Shown here: positions 7,485 to 17,147 of the stretch, piece after piece
Layout of the letters: the number at the start of each line of letters is the position of its first letter
Numbering within the stretch: position 1 is the stretch's first letter
Source of the DNA: ZC4RG30 sp046047615
Lineage (GTDB): Bacteria; Pseudomonadota; Gammaproteobacteria; Steroidobacterales; Steroidobacteraceae
Direction: 5' to 3'
NCBI GenBank assembly: GCA_046047615.1
Contig: JBJOHO010000006.1
Coordinates: 169,461-233,460, forward strand
Length of the DNA: 64,000 nucleotides
Position numbers and translations under genes: made by a program
Notes under the pieces: model-generated
Told to the model about the DNA's origin: nothing
Database searches by the model: none
What the model saw: only the letters and a program-made list of their open reading frames with translations

Positions 7485-10400
7485 CTAGCGCCGGCCACGC
7501 GGGGGTGGTGGCGCCGGTGGGGGGCGCGTGGACGCAGGGCGGACGGCCGTAGCCGGTTGCAGTACGCGGTGGAGCAGCGCCTGGGCGATGTCGGCACGGT
7601 CGGCATCGTTGCCGCCCAGCGCGACGCGCAGTTTGAGCGAGCCCTCTAGCCGGTAGATGCGCGGCTCCTGCTGGATGAGCTGCAGGACGCGGGCCGGGTC
7701 GATGCGGTTGCGCTCATGGAACATGAGGTAGCTGGACTGCGGACCGACATCCAGCCGCCGCACGCCCGCCTCGCGGGCTGCGAGCGTGAGCCGTGCCACG
7801 CGCAGCAGGGTGGCCGCCTGCGTGGGCAACTCGCCGAAGCGGTCGACGAGCTCGGCTTGCAGCGCCTCGAGGGCGGGCACGTCCGGTGCCGCGGCAATGC
7901 GCTTGTAGAGCGCCAGGCGCATGTTCACGTCGGCGACATAGTCTTCCGGCAGCAGCGCCGGCAGGTGCAGGTTCACCTCGGTGGCTGCAGCCAGCGGGCG
8001 CTCGAGTTCGGGTTCGCGTCCTTCCTTGAGCGCCGTGACGGCGCGCTCAAGCATGTCCAGGTACATCGCCAGCCCCACTTCGGTGAGCTCGCCGGACTGC
8101 GATTCGCCCAGGAACTCGCCGGCCCCGCGGATTTCCAGGTCGTGGGTGGCCAGCACGAAGCCGGCACCCAGCTCCTCCAGCCGCGTGATGGCCTCGAGGC
8201 GGCGCTCGGCATCGGGCGTGAGCGTGCGCAGTGAAGGCACCAGCAGGTAGGCGTAGGCGCGGTGGTTGGAGCGGCCGACGCGGCCGCGCAGCTGGTGCAG
8301 CTGCGCCAGGCCCAGCTTGTCGGCGCGGTTGATCATGATGGTGTTGGCCGTCGGCACGTCGATGCCGCTCTCGATGATCGTCGTGCACAGCAGGATGTCG
8401 AAGCGGCGATGGTAGAAGTCCACCATGAGCTGCTCGAGGTCGCGCTCGCGCATCTGGCCATGGCCGATGCGGATGCTGGCTTCCGGCAGCAGTTGGCGCA
8501 GCTGCTCGCCGAGTTGCTCGATCGACTGCACTTCGTTGTGCACGAAGTAGATCTGGCCGCCGCGCCGCAGCTCGCGCAGGCAGGCTTCGCGTATGGACTG
8601 GTCGTCCCACTCGCTGAGGAAGGTCTTGATGGCGATGCGCGCCGGTGGCGGCGTGGTGATCAGCGACAGTTCGCGCAGGCCGCCCAGCGCCATGTTGAGC
8701 GTGCGCGGGATGGGCGTGGCGGTCAGCGTGAGCACGTGGACCTCGGCACGCAGCGCCTTGAGGCGCTCCTTGTCGCGCACGCCGAAGCGGTGCTCCTCGT
8801 CGATGATCAGCAGGCCCAGGTCCTTGAAGTGCGCATCGGCGTGCAGCAGGCGGTGCGTGGCGACCACGATGTCGACCTTGCCGTCCTGCAGGCCGTCGAG
8901 CGTGGCCTTGCTTTCCTTGCCCGCGCGGAACCTCGACAGCGACTCGATGCGCACCGGCTGGCCGGCGAAGCGGTCGCGGAAGGTCTGGCAGTGCTGCTCG
9001 GCCAGCAGCGTGGTGGGGACCAGTACCGCCACCTGTTTGCCGGCCTGCACGGCGGCGAAGGCCGCGCGCACCGCGACCTCGGTCTTGCCGAAACCGACAT
9101 CGCCACAGACGATGCGGTCCATCGGCCGTTCGCGGCCCAGGTCCGCCAGCACGTTGTTGATGGCCTCCAGCTGGTCCGGTGTTTCCTCGAAGGGAAAGGC
9201 CGCGGCGAACTGGCGGTATTCATGGTCGTCGTAGTTCAGCGCCAGCGCCTGACGGGCCTGCCGGCGCGCATACAGGTCGAGCAGTTCCGCGGCGACGTCG
9301 CGCACCTTCTCGGTGGCACGCTTGCGCGCCTTGGCCCATTGCTCGCTGCCCAGCTTGTGCAACGGTGCGGATTCCGGGGCTGCCCCCGTGTAACGGCTGA
9401 CGAGATGCAGCGCGTGCACCGGCACATAGATGCGGTCGCCGCCGGCGTATTCGATGACCAGGAACTCGCCGGGCTGGTCCATCACCTGCATGACCTGCAG
9501 GCCCACGTAGCGGCCGACGCCATATTCCTCATGGACCACCGGCGCGCCGGCGGAGAGGTCCTGCAGGTCGCGCAGGATGGCCTCCGGGTCCAGGGAGCTG
9601 CGCTTGCTGCGCCGCCGCTCCTGGCGTGCACGCTGGCCGAACAGCTGTGCATCCGCCAGCAGCACCAGCGGGGGATTGAGCAGGGCCAGGCTGCCGACGT
9701 CCGGCGCCACGGCCAGCATGAGGCGCGTCTTGCCCTGCGCGAAGGCCTGCCAGTCCTCCGCGACCGTTGCCGTGAGGCCGGCGGCGCGCAGCAGGTCGGC
9801 AAGCACCTCGCGACGGCCCGGTGAGTCGGCCGCGATCAGCACGCGGCCCGGAAAGTCGTCCAGGAAGCCGGCCAGCGGCGCCAGCGGCGCTTCCGCCCGG
9901 GCATCCAGCTTGAGGTCGGGTGCCGGGGCGACCGGCAGCACCACGGGCACGCTGCCTGCCGCCGCGGCAGCTGCCGCCACGGCAGGTGACGCCGGGACCG
10001 TGATGACCGGCCGGCCCTCCAGCCGCGCCAGGGCCTCGGCGGGCGTCAGGAACAGTTCGCCCGGTGCCAGCACCGGACGCTCGATGTCGTGGCGACGGTC
10101 CTCGTGGCGCTGGTCGATGCCGCGCCATACGCCGTCGAGTTCGTCGGCCAGTCGACCGTCCGTGACCAGCACCGCACCGCCGGGCAGGTAATCGAACAGG
10201 CTGGCGGTCTTCTCGTAGAAGAGCGGCAGGTAGAACTCGACGCCCGGCGCCGTGTGGCCGGCGCTGACGGCCTTGTAGACCGGCGAGCGCGTCGGGTCGC
10301 CCTCGAAACGGGCGCGGAAGCGGCGCCGGAAGTCCTTCACGGCCTCCGCATCCAGCGGCACCTCTCGCGCCGGCAGCAGCTCGAACTTGCGCAGCGTGTC

Positions 10401-11015
10401 CAGCGAACGCTGCGTCTCCGGATCGAAATGGCGGATCGTCTCGATCTCGTCGTCGAACAGGTCTATGCGCAGCGGTGCCGCCGCGCCCATCGGCCAGACG
10501 TCGAACAGCGAGCCGCGCAGCGCGAACTCGCCATGCGCCGTGACTTGTGCCACCGGGTAGTACCCGGCCTGGGTCAGTTGTCCGCGGACCGTGTCGATGG
10601 CGAAACGCTGGCCGGTGGCGAGGCTGAAGCTGCGGGCGCGCAGGTACTCCGGTGGCGGCAGGCGTTGCAGCAGCGTCTCGGCAGCCACCAGCAGCAGGCC
10701 GCGCGACAGGAAGGGCAGCTTCGCCAAGGTCGCGAGGCGCTCGCTGGTGATGTCCGGGTGCGGCGAGAACTGGTCGTAGGGCAGCACTTCCCAGTCGGGC
10801 AGTTGCAGCAACGGCAGCGTGGCCGGGGCGAAGAAGCGCAGTTCGCGCGCCAGGTCTTCCACGCCGCGCGCATCCGGCAGCACGACCATGAACAGCCGGT
10901 TGTCGGCGGCGGCAGCTTCGGCGAGGGCCAGTGCGCGGGCACTGCCGGCAAGGCCGGGCCAGGTGAGGGCGGGACGTTGGGCGCCCGGGCGCGCCGGGTC
11001 GAGCAGTGCTGGCAT
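7485..11015 (-). CDS. mfd: Transcription-repair coupling factor Mfd
   Basis: 1176 residues from the ATG at 11015, close to the usual Mfd length. Mfd displaces RNA polymerase stalled at DNA lesions and recruits UvrA. Visible parts are the N-terminal UvrB-like region (LPDWEVLPYDQFSPH), the RNA polymerase-interacting domain, then the RecG-like translocase with Walker A GDVGFGKTEVA, DEEH box (IIDEEHRFG), TATPIPRT and the GRVGRS motif, and a C-terminal TRCF domain. The C-terminus ends with an unusual proline/arginine tail. The frame is open for 28 more codons upstream (another ATG at 11057), but homology begins after 11015. It is divergent from lolC across 82 bases. Confidence 0.96.
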   Translation of the reverse strand: MPALLDPARPGAQRPALTWPGLAGSARALALAEAAAADNRLFMVVLPDARGVEDLARELRFFAPATLPLLQLPDWEVLPYDQFSPHPDITSERLATLAKLPFLSRGLLLVAAETLLQRLPPPEYLRARSFSLATGQRFAIDTVRGQLTQAGYYPVAQVTAHGEFALRGSLFDVWPMGAAAPLRIDLFDDEIETIRHFDPETQRSLDTLRKFELLPAREVPLDAEAVKDFRRRFRARFEGDPTRSPVYKAVSAGHTAPGVEFYLPLFYEKTASLFDYLPGGAVLVTDGRLADELDGVWRGIDQRHEDRRHDIERPVLAPGELFLTPAEALARLEGRPVITVPASPAVAAAAAAAGSVPVVLPVAPAPDLKLDARAEAPLAPLAGFLDDFPGRVLIAADSPGRREVLADLLRAAGLTATVAEDWQAFAQGKTRLMLAVAPDVGSLALLNPPLVLLADAQLFGQRARQERRRSKRSSLDPEAILRDLQDLSAGAPVVHEEYGVGRYVGLQVMQVMDQPGEFLVIEYAGGDRIYVPVHALHLVSRYTGAAPESAPLHKLGSEQWAKARKRATEKVRDVAAELLDLYARRQARQALALNYDDHEYRQFAAAFPFEETPDQLEAINNVLADLGRERPMDRIVCGDVGFGKTEVAVRAAFAAVQAGKQVAVLVPTTLLAEQHCQTFRDRFAGQPVRIESLSRFRAGKESKATLDGLQDGKVDIVVATHRLLHADAHFKDLGLLIIDEEHRFGVRDKERLKALRAEVHVLTLTATPIPRTLNMALGGLRELSLITTPPPARIAIKTFLSEWDDQSIREACLRELRRGGQIYFVHNEVQSIEQLGEQLRQLLPEASIRIGHGQMRERDLEQLMVDFYHRRFDILLCTTIIESGIDVPTANTIMINRADKLGLAQLHQLRGRVGRSNHRAYAYLLVPSLRTLTPDAERRLEAITRLEELGAGFVLATHDLEIRGAGEFLGESQSGELTEVGLAMYLDMLERAVTALKEGREPELERPLAAATEVNLHLPALLPEDYVADVNMRLALYKRIAAAPDVPALEALQAELVDRFGELPTQAATLLRVARLTLAAREAGVRRLDVGPQSSYLMFHERNRIDPARVLQLIQQEPRIYRLEGSLKLRVALGGNDADRADIAQALLHRVLQPATAVRPASTRPPPAPPPPRGRR

Positions 11016-11097
11016 GGCGTCGGGGAGGGCCCAAAAACGGGGCCGGGAGCATAGCATCGCCCCGCCAGCCGGTGCGCCGTGCGACACTTCGCACCGC

Positions 11098-12345
11098 ATG
11101 TTCCATCCCCTGTCGCTGTGGGTCGGGCTGCGCTACGTGCGCTCGCGCTCGAACCGTTTCTTCGTGTCCTTCATCACCTGGGTGTCGCTGGCCGGCGTCG
11201 CCGTGGGTGTGGCGGCGCTCATCGTCGTGCTGTCGGTCATGAACGGCTTCGAGGGGGAGTTGCGCGAACGGCTGCTGTCGCTGTCGGCGATGGTGCGTGT
11301 CACGCCCGCACCGGCCTCCGCGATGGGCGATCCTGCGGCGCTGGCGGCCCAGGTTTCCAAGCTGCCGGGAGTGAGCCGCGCGACCCCCTATGCGTCGATG
11401 CAGGCCCTGGCCGTCCACGAGCCGGACATGCTGCCCTTGGAATTGCGTGGCCTTGATGCGGCCACGGCGCAGGACCCCGATGGCCTGGCCGGGATGGTCT
11501 ACGACGGCGATGCCGCGCTGCTGGCCGAACGCGATGACGTCGTGGTGCTGGGCAGCATCGTTGCTGATCGTCTGGGCCTGGCCGTTGGTGACCGCTTCAC
11601 CGTGCTCGTGCCCACGACGGTGGCGGGCGGCGTGCCTGATGCCCGCCTGCGTGAGCTCACCGTCGTCGGCCTGTTCGAGGCCGGGCTGCAGGACCATGAT
11701 TCGACCTTGGCCTTCGCCTCGCTGGCCAGCCTGCGCAGCCTCGGCAGTGCGGAGGCCGGTGGCGAAGGCCTGCAGGTCACGCTGGCTGATGCAATGCGTG
11801 CCCCCGATCTGGCGCGCAGCCTGGCCGCGGGACTGGGGCCGGGCTGGGTGGTGCGCGACTGGACCCAGGACCACGCCGGCTACTTCCGTGCGATCCGCAT
11901 CGAGAAGACGATGATGTCGATCATCCTGCTGCTGATCGTGGCGGTTGCGGCCTTCAACATCGTGGCGATGCTGGTGATGGTGGTCACCGACAAGCGCACC
12001 GACATCGCCATCCTGCGCACGCTCGGTGCTTCGCCCGGCGCCGTGGCCCGCGTCTTCCTGGTGCAGGGCCTGGTCATCGGCTGGCTGGGCGTGTTCGCCG
12101 GCGTCAGCGGCGGCGTGCTGCTGGCGCTCAACGTGGGCGACATCGTGCCCTGGCTCGAGCGTCTTCTGGGCGGGCAACTGCTCGACGCGGACGTCTACTA
12201 CATCACGCGCATTCCCTCCGAGTTGCGCGCCGCTGATGTGCTGCGCATCGGTGCTGCCGCGCTGCTGGTCACGGCGCTGGCGACGCTCTATCCGGCGCGG
12301 CGCGCGGCGCGTGTCCCGCCAGCCGAGGCACTGCGCTATGAGTAG
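11098..12345 (+). CDS. lolC: Lipoprotein-releasing ABC transporter permease (LolC/LolE family)
   Basis: 415-residue inner-membrane permease. It begins MFHPLSLWVGLRYVRSR and has a first membrane helix near residues 20-45 (VSLAGVAVGVAALIVVLSVMN), a large periplasmic domain to about residue 265, then three helices, ending PAEALRYE exactly like E. coli LolC. Together with the next two genes it forms LolCDE, which extracts outer-membrane lipoproteins from the inner membrane and passes them to LolA. The start is the ATG at 11098; the frame is open upstream over the divergent mfd start but lacks homology. It overlaps the next permease gene by eight bases. Assignment as C or E is provisional because both permeases here look alike. 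Confidence 0.9.
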   Translation: MFHPLSLWVGLRYVRSRSNRFFVSFITWVSLAGVAVGVAALIVVLSVMNGFEGELRERLLSLSAMVRVTPAPASAMGDPAALAAQVSKLPGVSRATPYASMQALAVHEPDMLPLELRGLDAATAQDPDGLAGMVYDGDAALLAERDDVVVLGSIVADRLGLAVGDRFTVLVPTTVAGGVPDARLRELTVVGLFEAGLQDHDSTLAFASLASLRSLGSAEAGGEGLQVTLADAMRAPDLARSLAAGLGPGWVVRDWTQDHAGYFRAIRIEKTMMSIILLLIVAVAAFNIVAMLVMVVTDKRTDIAILRTLGASPGAVARVFLVQGLVIGWLGVFAGVSGGVLLALNVGDIVPWLERLLGGQLLDADVYYITRIPSELRAADVLRIGAAALLVTALATLYPARRAARVPPAEALRYE

Positions 12346-13582
12346 CTATGAGTGGCTCCTTGGCACGCGTTACCTGCGTTCGACGCAGAAGCGCGGGTTC
12401 GTCTCGTTCATCGCCCTGATCAGCGTGGCCGGACTGGCGCTGGGCGTGGCCGTGCTGCTGGTCGTGATGTCGGTGATGAACGGTTTCGAGGCGGAGCTGC
12501 GGACCCGCATGCTGTCGGTGACCTCGCATGCCACGCTCACCGGTCTCGATGGTCCGCTGCAGGACTGGCGCGATGCGCAGGCTGCCGCGCTCGCCCAGCC
12601 GGGAGTGCTGGCGGCGGTGCCGTTCATCGAGTCGCAGGGCATGTTGTCCCACGGTTCGCGCATCGTCGGCGCCCAGCTGCGTGGCATCGATCCTGCCGAG
12701 GAGCAATCGGCCGTCGGCCTGTTCCGGCAGTTGCCTGCAGACGTGCGCGACGCGCTGCAGCCTGGCGCTTACCGCGTGATCCTGGGTGAGGCGCTCGCTG
12801 CGGAGCTCGGCGTGCGCGCAGGGGACAGCGTGGTGCTGGTGGCCCCGCAGGCCACGGCAACGCCCACGGGTCTGGTGCCGCGGATGCGCCGTTTCACGGT
12901 GGCAGGCACCTTCAGGTCCGGCATGTATGAGTTCGATCGTGGTCTTGCCCTGATGCACATCGCCGACGCCTCGCGCCTGTTCCGGACAGGTGCTGGGGTG
13001 ACGGGCCTGCGGCTGGCCGTGGCGGATCCGCTGGAAGCGCCGCAGCAGGTCCGCGAGCTGGCCGTGGCGCTCGGTGGCGGTTTCTACGTCAGCGACTGGA
13101 CGCGCCAGCACGCCAACTTCTTCCGCTCCATCCAGATGACCAAGTCGATGATGTTCATCATCCTCTCCATGGTCGTCGGCGTGGCTGCTTTCAACATCGT
13201 TGCCACCCTGGTCATGATCGTCAAGGAGAAGCAGGGCGACATCGCCATACTGCGCACGCTGGGTGCGGGGCCGCGCAACATCCTGCTGGCCTTTGCCACA
13301 CAGGGTCTGTTGATCGGCGTGGCCGGCATTGCAACGGGGACGCTGCTGGGCCTGTTGCTGTCCTGGAACCTTGAGTCGCTCATCCACGGCCTCGAAGCCC
13401 TGACGGGGATGCGGTTCCTCGATGCGAAGGTCTATTTCATGAGCGACCTGCCGGCCCGCCCGGAGTGGGCCGATGTGCTGCAGGTCGGTGGCATCGCCTT
13501 CCTGCTGTGCGTGCTGGCCACGCTCTATCCAGCGTGGCGCGCGTCCCGGACCCTGCCTGCGGAGGCACTGCGACATGACTGA
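12338..13582 (+). CDS. lolE: Second LolC/LolE family permease
   Basis: 414 residues, same architecture as the previous permease: helix near residues 22-48 (ALISVAGLALGVAVLLVVMS), periplasmic domain, and three C-terminal helices after the MTKSMMFIILSMVVGVAAFNI segment. The start is the ATG at 12338, inside the end of the previous gene (8-base overlap). It is the other half of the LolCDE permease heterodimer. The end overlaps lolD by eight bases, so the three subunits are translationally coupled, consistent with fixed stoichiometry. Confidence 0.9.
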   Translation: MSSYEWLLGTRYLRSTQKRGFVSFIALISVAGLALGVAVLLVVMSVMNGFEAELRTRMLSVTSHATLTGLDGPLQDWRDAQAAALAQPGVLAAVPFIESQGMLSHGSRIVGAQLRGIDPAEEQSAVGLFRQLPADVRDALQPGAYRVILGEALAAELGVRAGDSVVLVAPQATATPTGLVPRMRRFTVAGTFRSGMYEFDRGLALMHIADASRLFRTGAGVTGLRLAVADPLEAPQQVRELAVALGGGFYVSDWTRQHANFFRSIQMTKSMMFIILSMVVGVAAFNIVATLVMIVKEKQGDIAILRTLGAGPRNILLAFATQGLLIGVAGIATGTLLGLLLSWNLESLIHGLEALTGMRFLDAKVYFMSDLPARPEWADVLQVGGIAFLLCVLATLYPAWRASRTLPAEALRHD

Positions 13583-14273
13583 TACCCCCGTCCTCGAAGC
13601 CCGTGGCCTGGGGCGCCGGTTCCGTGAAGGGCAGGGCAGCCTCGTGGTGCTCGAACACCTGGACCTGCGGCTGGATCCCGGCGAGCGCGTCGCCATTGTC
13701 GGGGCCTCGGGCTCCGGCAAGACGACGCTGCTGCAGCTGCTGGGTGGGCTTGATCGCCCGGACAGTGGTTCCGTGCACGTCAATGGGCGCGATATCCACG
13801 CGCTTGGCGAAGCCGAGCGCTGCGAGTTGCGCAACCGCGCGCTGGGCTTCATCTACCAGTTCCACCATCTGCTGCCGGAGTTCAGCGCGCTGGAGAACGT
13901 CGCCATGCCGCTGCTGGTGCGCCGGCTGCCGGCGCGCGAGGCGGTTGCAAAAGCGCGGGTCGTGCTTGAGGAAGTGGGGTTGGGCGCGCGGTTGACGCAC
14001 CGGCCGCACGAACTGTCCGGTGGCGAAAGGCAGCGGGCGGCCGTTGCCCGGGCGCTGGTGACCGAGCCGCAGCTGGTGCTCGCCGACGAGCCGACAGGCA
14101 ACCTCGACGGGGCGAACGCGCGACAGGTGTTCGAGTTGATGCTGCGCCTGAACCGGGAGCGCGGCACCAGCCTGGTGGTGGTCACGCACGATCCGGCACT
14201 GGCGGCACGCCTTGACCGCGTCCTGGTCCTGCAAGACGGGAAACTGGTCGAACAGGCCGCTTTCAGCGGCTGA
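13575..14273 (+). CDS. lolD: Lipoprotein-releasing ABC transporter ATPase LolD
   Basis: 232 residues. ABC ATPase motifs are complete: Walker A GASGSGKTT, the LolD-specific FIYQFHHLLPEFSALENV segment, signature LSGGERQR, Walker B LVLADEPTGNLD and the switch histidine in VVVTHDPALA. It powers LolCDE. The last codons and stop overlap, tail to tail, the end of the opposing DUF2062 gene by 11 bases; the two stop codons face each other in a small palindrome TCAGC-G-GCTGA (14263-14273). Confidence 0.95.
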   Translation: MTDTPVLEARGLGRRFREGQGSLVVLEHLDLRLDPGERVAIVGASGSGKTTLLQLLGGLDRPDSGSVHVNGRDIHALGEAERCELRNRALGFIYQFHHLLPEFSALENVAMPLLVRRLPAREAVAKARVVLEEVGLGARLTHRPHELSGGERQRAAVARALVTEPQLVLADEPTGNLDGANARQVFELMLRLNRERGTSLVVVTHDPALAARLDRVLVLQDGKLVEQAAFSG

Positions 14274-14781
14274 CGCGGCGCCTGCGCCGGCCTAGCCTGC
14301 GCAGCGTGACCCACCGCCACAACACTTCGAGGCCGGCATATCCGGCCAATCCGAGGCCTGCCCCGCAGACCAGGCAGCCGACCAGGAAGGGCTTCCACAC
14401 CGGGCCCAGACCCACCTGCAGCCACTCCCAGCTCAGCTCGAAGGCGAACTCGCCCGGCGGGGCGCCTACCAGCAACGCGCCCACGCGGTAGGCGCCGTAG
14501 TACATGGGCAGCACGGTCAGCGGATTCATCACGTATGTCGAGGCAAAGACCACCGGCAGGTTCAGCCGCCACAGCAGCGCGGCGCCGATGGCCAACAGGA
14601 AATGGATCGGCAGCGGCACGAAGCAGATGGCGAGCCCGGCACCGAAGGCCGCGGTCACGGACCGCCGGTTGGGCGACCACAGCCGCGAGTCCGTGACGCG
14701 GCTGCCGAACATCCGGAAATACCACTGTTGGCGCAGTGTCTCCGGCTTTGGCGTGAACTTGCGGATGAGGCGGCGCGGCAT
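14263..14781 (-). CDS. DUF2062 membrane protein
   Basis: 172 residues. After a basic N-terminus (PRRLIRKFTP) come hydrophobic segments around residues 45-70 (FGAGLAICFVPLPIHFLLAIGA), the NP motif in TYVMNPLTVLPMYYGAYRVG typical of DUF2062, and a last helix before an Arg-rich tail. The family is an integral inner-membrane protein of unknown function commonly placed between lol genes and comEC in gammaproteobacteria, as here. The start is the ATG at 14781. A second, divergent member of the same family lies at 57430. Confidence 0.85.
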   Translation of the reverse strand: MPRRLIRKFTPKPETLRQQWYFRMFGSRVTDSRLWSPNRRSVTAAFGAGLAICFVPLPIHFLLAIGAALLWRLNLPVVFASTYVMNPLTVLPMYYGAYRVGALLVGAPPGEFAFELSWEWLQVGLGPVWKPFLVGCLVCGAGLGLAGYAGLEVLWRWVTLRRLGRRRRRVSR

Positions 14782-14851
14782 GGTCGGGCGGCACGATACC
14801 AGCCTGCCGGCAAGCCGGTGCAACAAGCTGTCACAGGCCTGAAGGCCCGGC

Positions 14852-17116
14852 ATGCTGCTGCAGGCAAGCCTGTTTGTCGTTGGCGATCTGCTGCGCCTGG
14901 CCTGGCCGCAGCTCTGGCCACCTTGGCTTGCGCCGCTGCTGGCAGCCGTGGCGCTGCTGGCATGGCAATGGCGTGCCGGCCTGGGCGGGCCTGCCTGCCT
15001 GCTGCTCGGCATCGCTGCCGCCGATGCGGCCCTGCAGCACGATATGCCGTTGCGCTGGGCGGTCGAGCAGCGGCGCGTGCTGGTTGGCAGGGTTGTCGAC
15101 CTGCCCGCTGTGGATGCCCATGGCGCGAGCTTCACGCTGCTGGCGCGCTTGCGCGAGGAGAGTGACGAGGCACCGCAGCGGCGCATCCGCGTCCGCTGGA
15201 GTGGTCCGGCGGGCTGGCAGGTGCGCGCCGGAGACCATTGGCAGCTGGCGCTGCGGCTGCAACCGCTGGCCTCGCCCTTCAACCCTGACAGCCCCGACAC
15301 GGCGCGCAACGAACTGCGCGACCACCTGCAGGCCCGAGGCGGCGTGATCCAGTCACGTCTCAACCGGCGGTTGGCGCCGCCTGCACCCTCACTGCTGACG
15401 TTGCGCGCCCGCCTGGCAGCCGACATCGACCGTCATGTGGTCGATCGCGATGCCGCCGCCCTGGTGGCTGCGCTGGCGATCGGCGCCACCGCCGACGTGC
15501 ACCGCGGACAGTGGCAGCTGTTCAGCGTCACGGGTATCACCCACCTGGTCGCCATTTCCGGCATGCACGTCACCTTGTTCGCGGTGCTGGCGATGGCCGT
15601 CGTGCGGCGTGCATGGGCCGCTTTGGCGCGGCGGGGCCTGCGCTGGCCGCGCGAGCCCTGTGCCGTCGTGGCGGGCCTGGGCCTCGCCACGGGCTACGCC
15701 CTGCTGGCCGGCTTCTCCGTGCCGACCCAGCGCACGCTGTGGATGCTCAGCGTGTTCCTGGGACTGCGTGTGCTCGGGCGCCACCTCCGGCCGTCGCAGT
15801 CACTGGCCGTGGCGCTGGTCGCCGTGCTGCTGGGGGATCCGTTCGCGGTGCTGGCGGCGGGTTTCTGGCTCTCGTTCCTCGCCGTGGCGGTCCTGGTGTT
15901 TCTCGCCGGCGGTCATTGGCCGGGCCTCGGCGGGTGGCGGTCTGCCGTGCAGGCGCAATGGCTGGTGTTCGTGGCGCTGTGTCCGGTCACTCTGGGCTGG
16001 TTTGGCAGCCTGTCGCTGGCGGGCCTGTGGGTGAATGCGCTGGCCATCCCCTATTTCACCTTTGTGCTGGTTCCCGCGGCACTGCTGGGCACTGCCGTCG
16101 CCCTGCTGTTGCCGGCGTCCTTGCAGATGTCCGTCGCCGGGCCGCTCTGGGTTTGCGCCGGCTGGCTCGCGAGCTGGGTGGGACCGGTGCTGGCCTGGGC
16201 ATCACGCGCGCCCTTGGCCGCCTGGGAAATCATTCCTCCTGCATCCTGGCTGTTGCTGGCGGTGCCAGCCGTGCTGGTGGCGCTGCTGCCGTGGCGGCCC
16301 GTGCTGCGGGCCGGTGCACTGCTGGTGCTGCTGCCGCTCCTGTGGCGTGACGCGCGCCTGCCCCGGGGCGACCTGGTGCTCGAATGGCTGGACGTCGGGC
16401 AGGCGACCGCGGTGCTGGTGCGCAGCGGCGAGCGCGCGCTGCTCTACGGTACCGGCGACCGCTTCGGCAGCGCTGGCACTGCGGTGGAACGCGCTGTGCT
16501 GCCGCGATTGCGCCGGCTGGGGGTGAATCAGTTGCAGCTGCTGGCCTTGCCCCGGCTGGACCGCGACAGCGGGGCCGGGACCACCGCCCTGGAGGCGGAA
16601 CTGCAGGTCCTGGAACGCCGTGCGGCCGTGGCCCCGGGTCGAGAGTTGCCGCCCGAGTTCAAGTCCTGCCAGACGACTTCTGCGGCGCCGCTGGATCCTG
16701 GCGGGCCCTGGCGCTGGCGCAGCTTGGTGCTCGGGGGATACTGCGCCCTGCTGCTGGAGGGCCCGGGAGGCGGCGTGCTGCTGGCCCAGGGACTGGATGC
16801 CGCTGCAGCGCGTCAGTTGCATGCCGAGGGACATCGGCACCTGCGGGTCGTGCTGGCGCCGCGGCATCTGGCAGGGACCGGTGCCGGCCCTGCGGATCTG
16901 GCGAGTCTGGGCGCGCGCTGGGCCGTCACCAGCCTCACGGTGGCTGCGTTGCCCTCGCCCTTGCGACTGCAGGCCTACCGGGACGCGGGGGTGCAGTTGC
17001 ACCTGACCGCGGGACGTGGGCCTTGGCAGTTGCGCTGGAGCGGCGCCGAGGGATGGCAACGCCGGCAACGGGGTCCCTGGGCCGGGGTATGGCGCATGTT
17101 GCCGGGGCAGGAGTAA
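14852..17116 (+). CDS. comEC: ComEC/Rec2 DNA-uptake channel with degenerate nuclease-like domain
   Basis: 754 residues, the usual gammaproteobacterial length. It has an N-terminal DUF4131 region, the competence domain with many membrane helices (for example THLVAISGMHVTLFAVLAM around residues 230-248 and the VPTQRTLWM region), and a C-terminal metallo-beta-lactamase-like domain introduced by LEWLDVGQATAVLV. The family imports single-stranded DNA during transformation. In this copy the metal-binding HxHxDH motif is missing: the corresponding segment at residues 565-574 reads ALPRLDRDSG, and the upstream Asp of LYDTG is Gly. The pore domain looks intact. Confidence 0.9.
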   Translation: MLLQASLFVVGDLLRLAWPQLWPPWLAPLLAAVALLAWQWRAGLGGPACLLLGIAAADAALQHDMPLRWAVEQRRVLVGRVVDLPAVDAHGASFTLLARLREESDEAPQRRIRVRWSGPAGWQVRAGDHWQLALRLQPLASPFNPDSPDTARNELRDHLQARGGVIQSRLNRRLAPPAPSLLTLRARLAADIDRHVVDRDAAALVAALAIGATADVHRGQWQLFSVTGITHLVAISGMHVTLFAVLAMAVVRRAWAALARRGLRWPREPCAVVAGLGLATGYALLAGFSVPTQRTLWMLSVFLGLRVLGRHLRPSQSLAVALVAVLLGDPFAVLAAGFWLSFLAVAVLVFLAGGHWPGLGGWRSAVQAQWLVFVALCPVTLGWFGSLSLAGLWVNALAIPYFTFVLVPAALLGTAVALLLPASLQMSVAGPLWVCAGWLASWVGPVLAWASRAPLAAWEIIPPASWLLLAVPAVLVALLPWRPVLRAGALLVLLPLLWRDARLPRGDLVLEWLDVGQATAVLVRSGERALLYGTGDRFGSAGTAVERAVLPRLRRLGVNQLQLLALPRLDRDSGAGTTALEAELQVLERRAAVAPGRELPPEFKSCQTTSAAPLDPGGPWRWRSLVLGGYCALLLEGPGGGVLLAQGLDAAAARQLHAEGHRHLRVVLAPRHLAGTGAGPADLASLGARWAVTSLTVAALPSPLRLQAYRDAGVQLHLTAGRGPWQLRWSGAEGWQRRQRGPWAGVWRMLPGQE

Positions 17117-17133
17117 ACGCTGTCTGCCTTGGG

Positions 17134-17139
17134 TATCAT
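17134..17139 (+). promoter_or_regulatory. Candidate -10 box of exbB (leaderless position)
   Basis: TATCAT ends eight bases before the exbB ATG, with no ribosome-binding sequence in between. No convincing -35 is visible. It could start an mRNA at or next to the start codon. Confidence 0.35.
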
Positions 17140-17147
17140 TTGAAGCC

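Noticed and set aside
8262..9824. 520-codon open frame on the plus strand inside mfd
   Set aside because: It is a codon-bias shadow of mfd: low-complexity Gln/His/Arg-rich translation, no family match, no start context, while the minus strand encodes a clear Mfd translocase.
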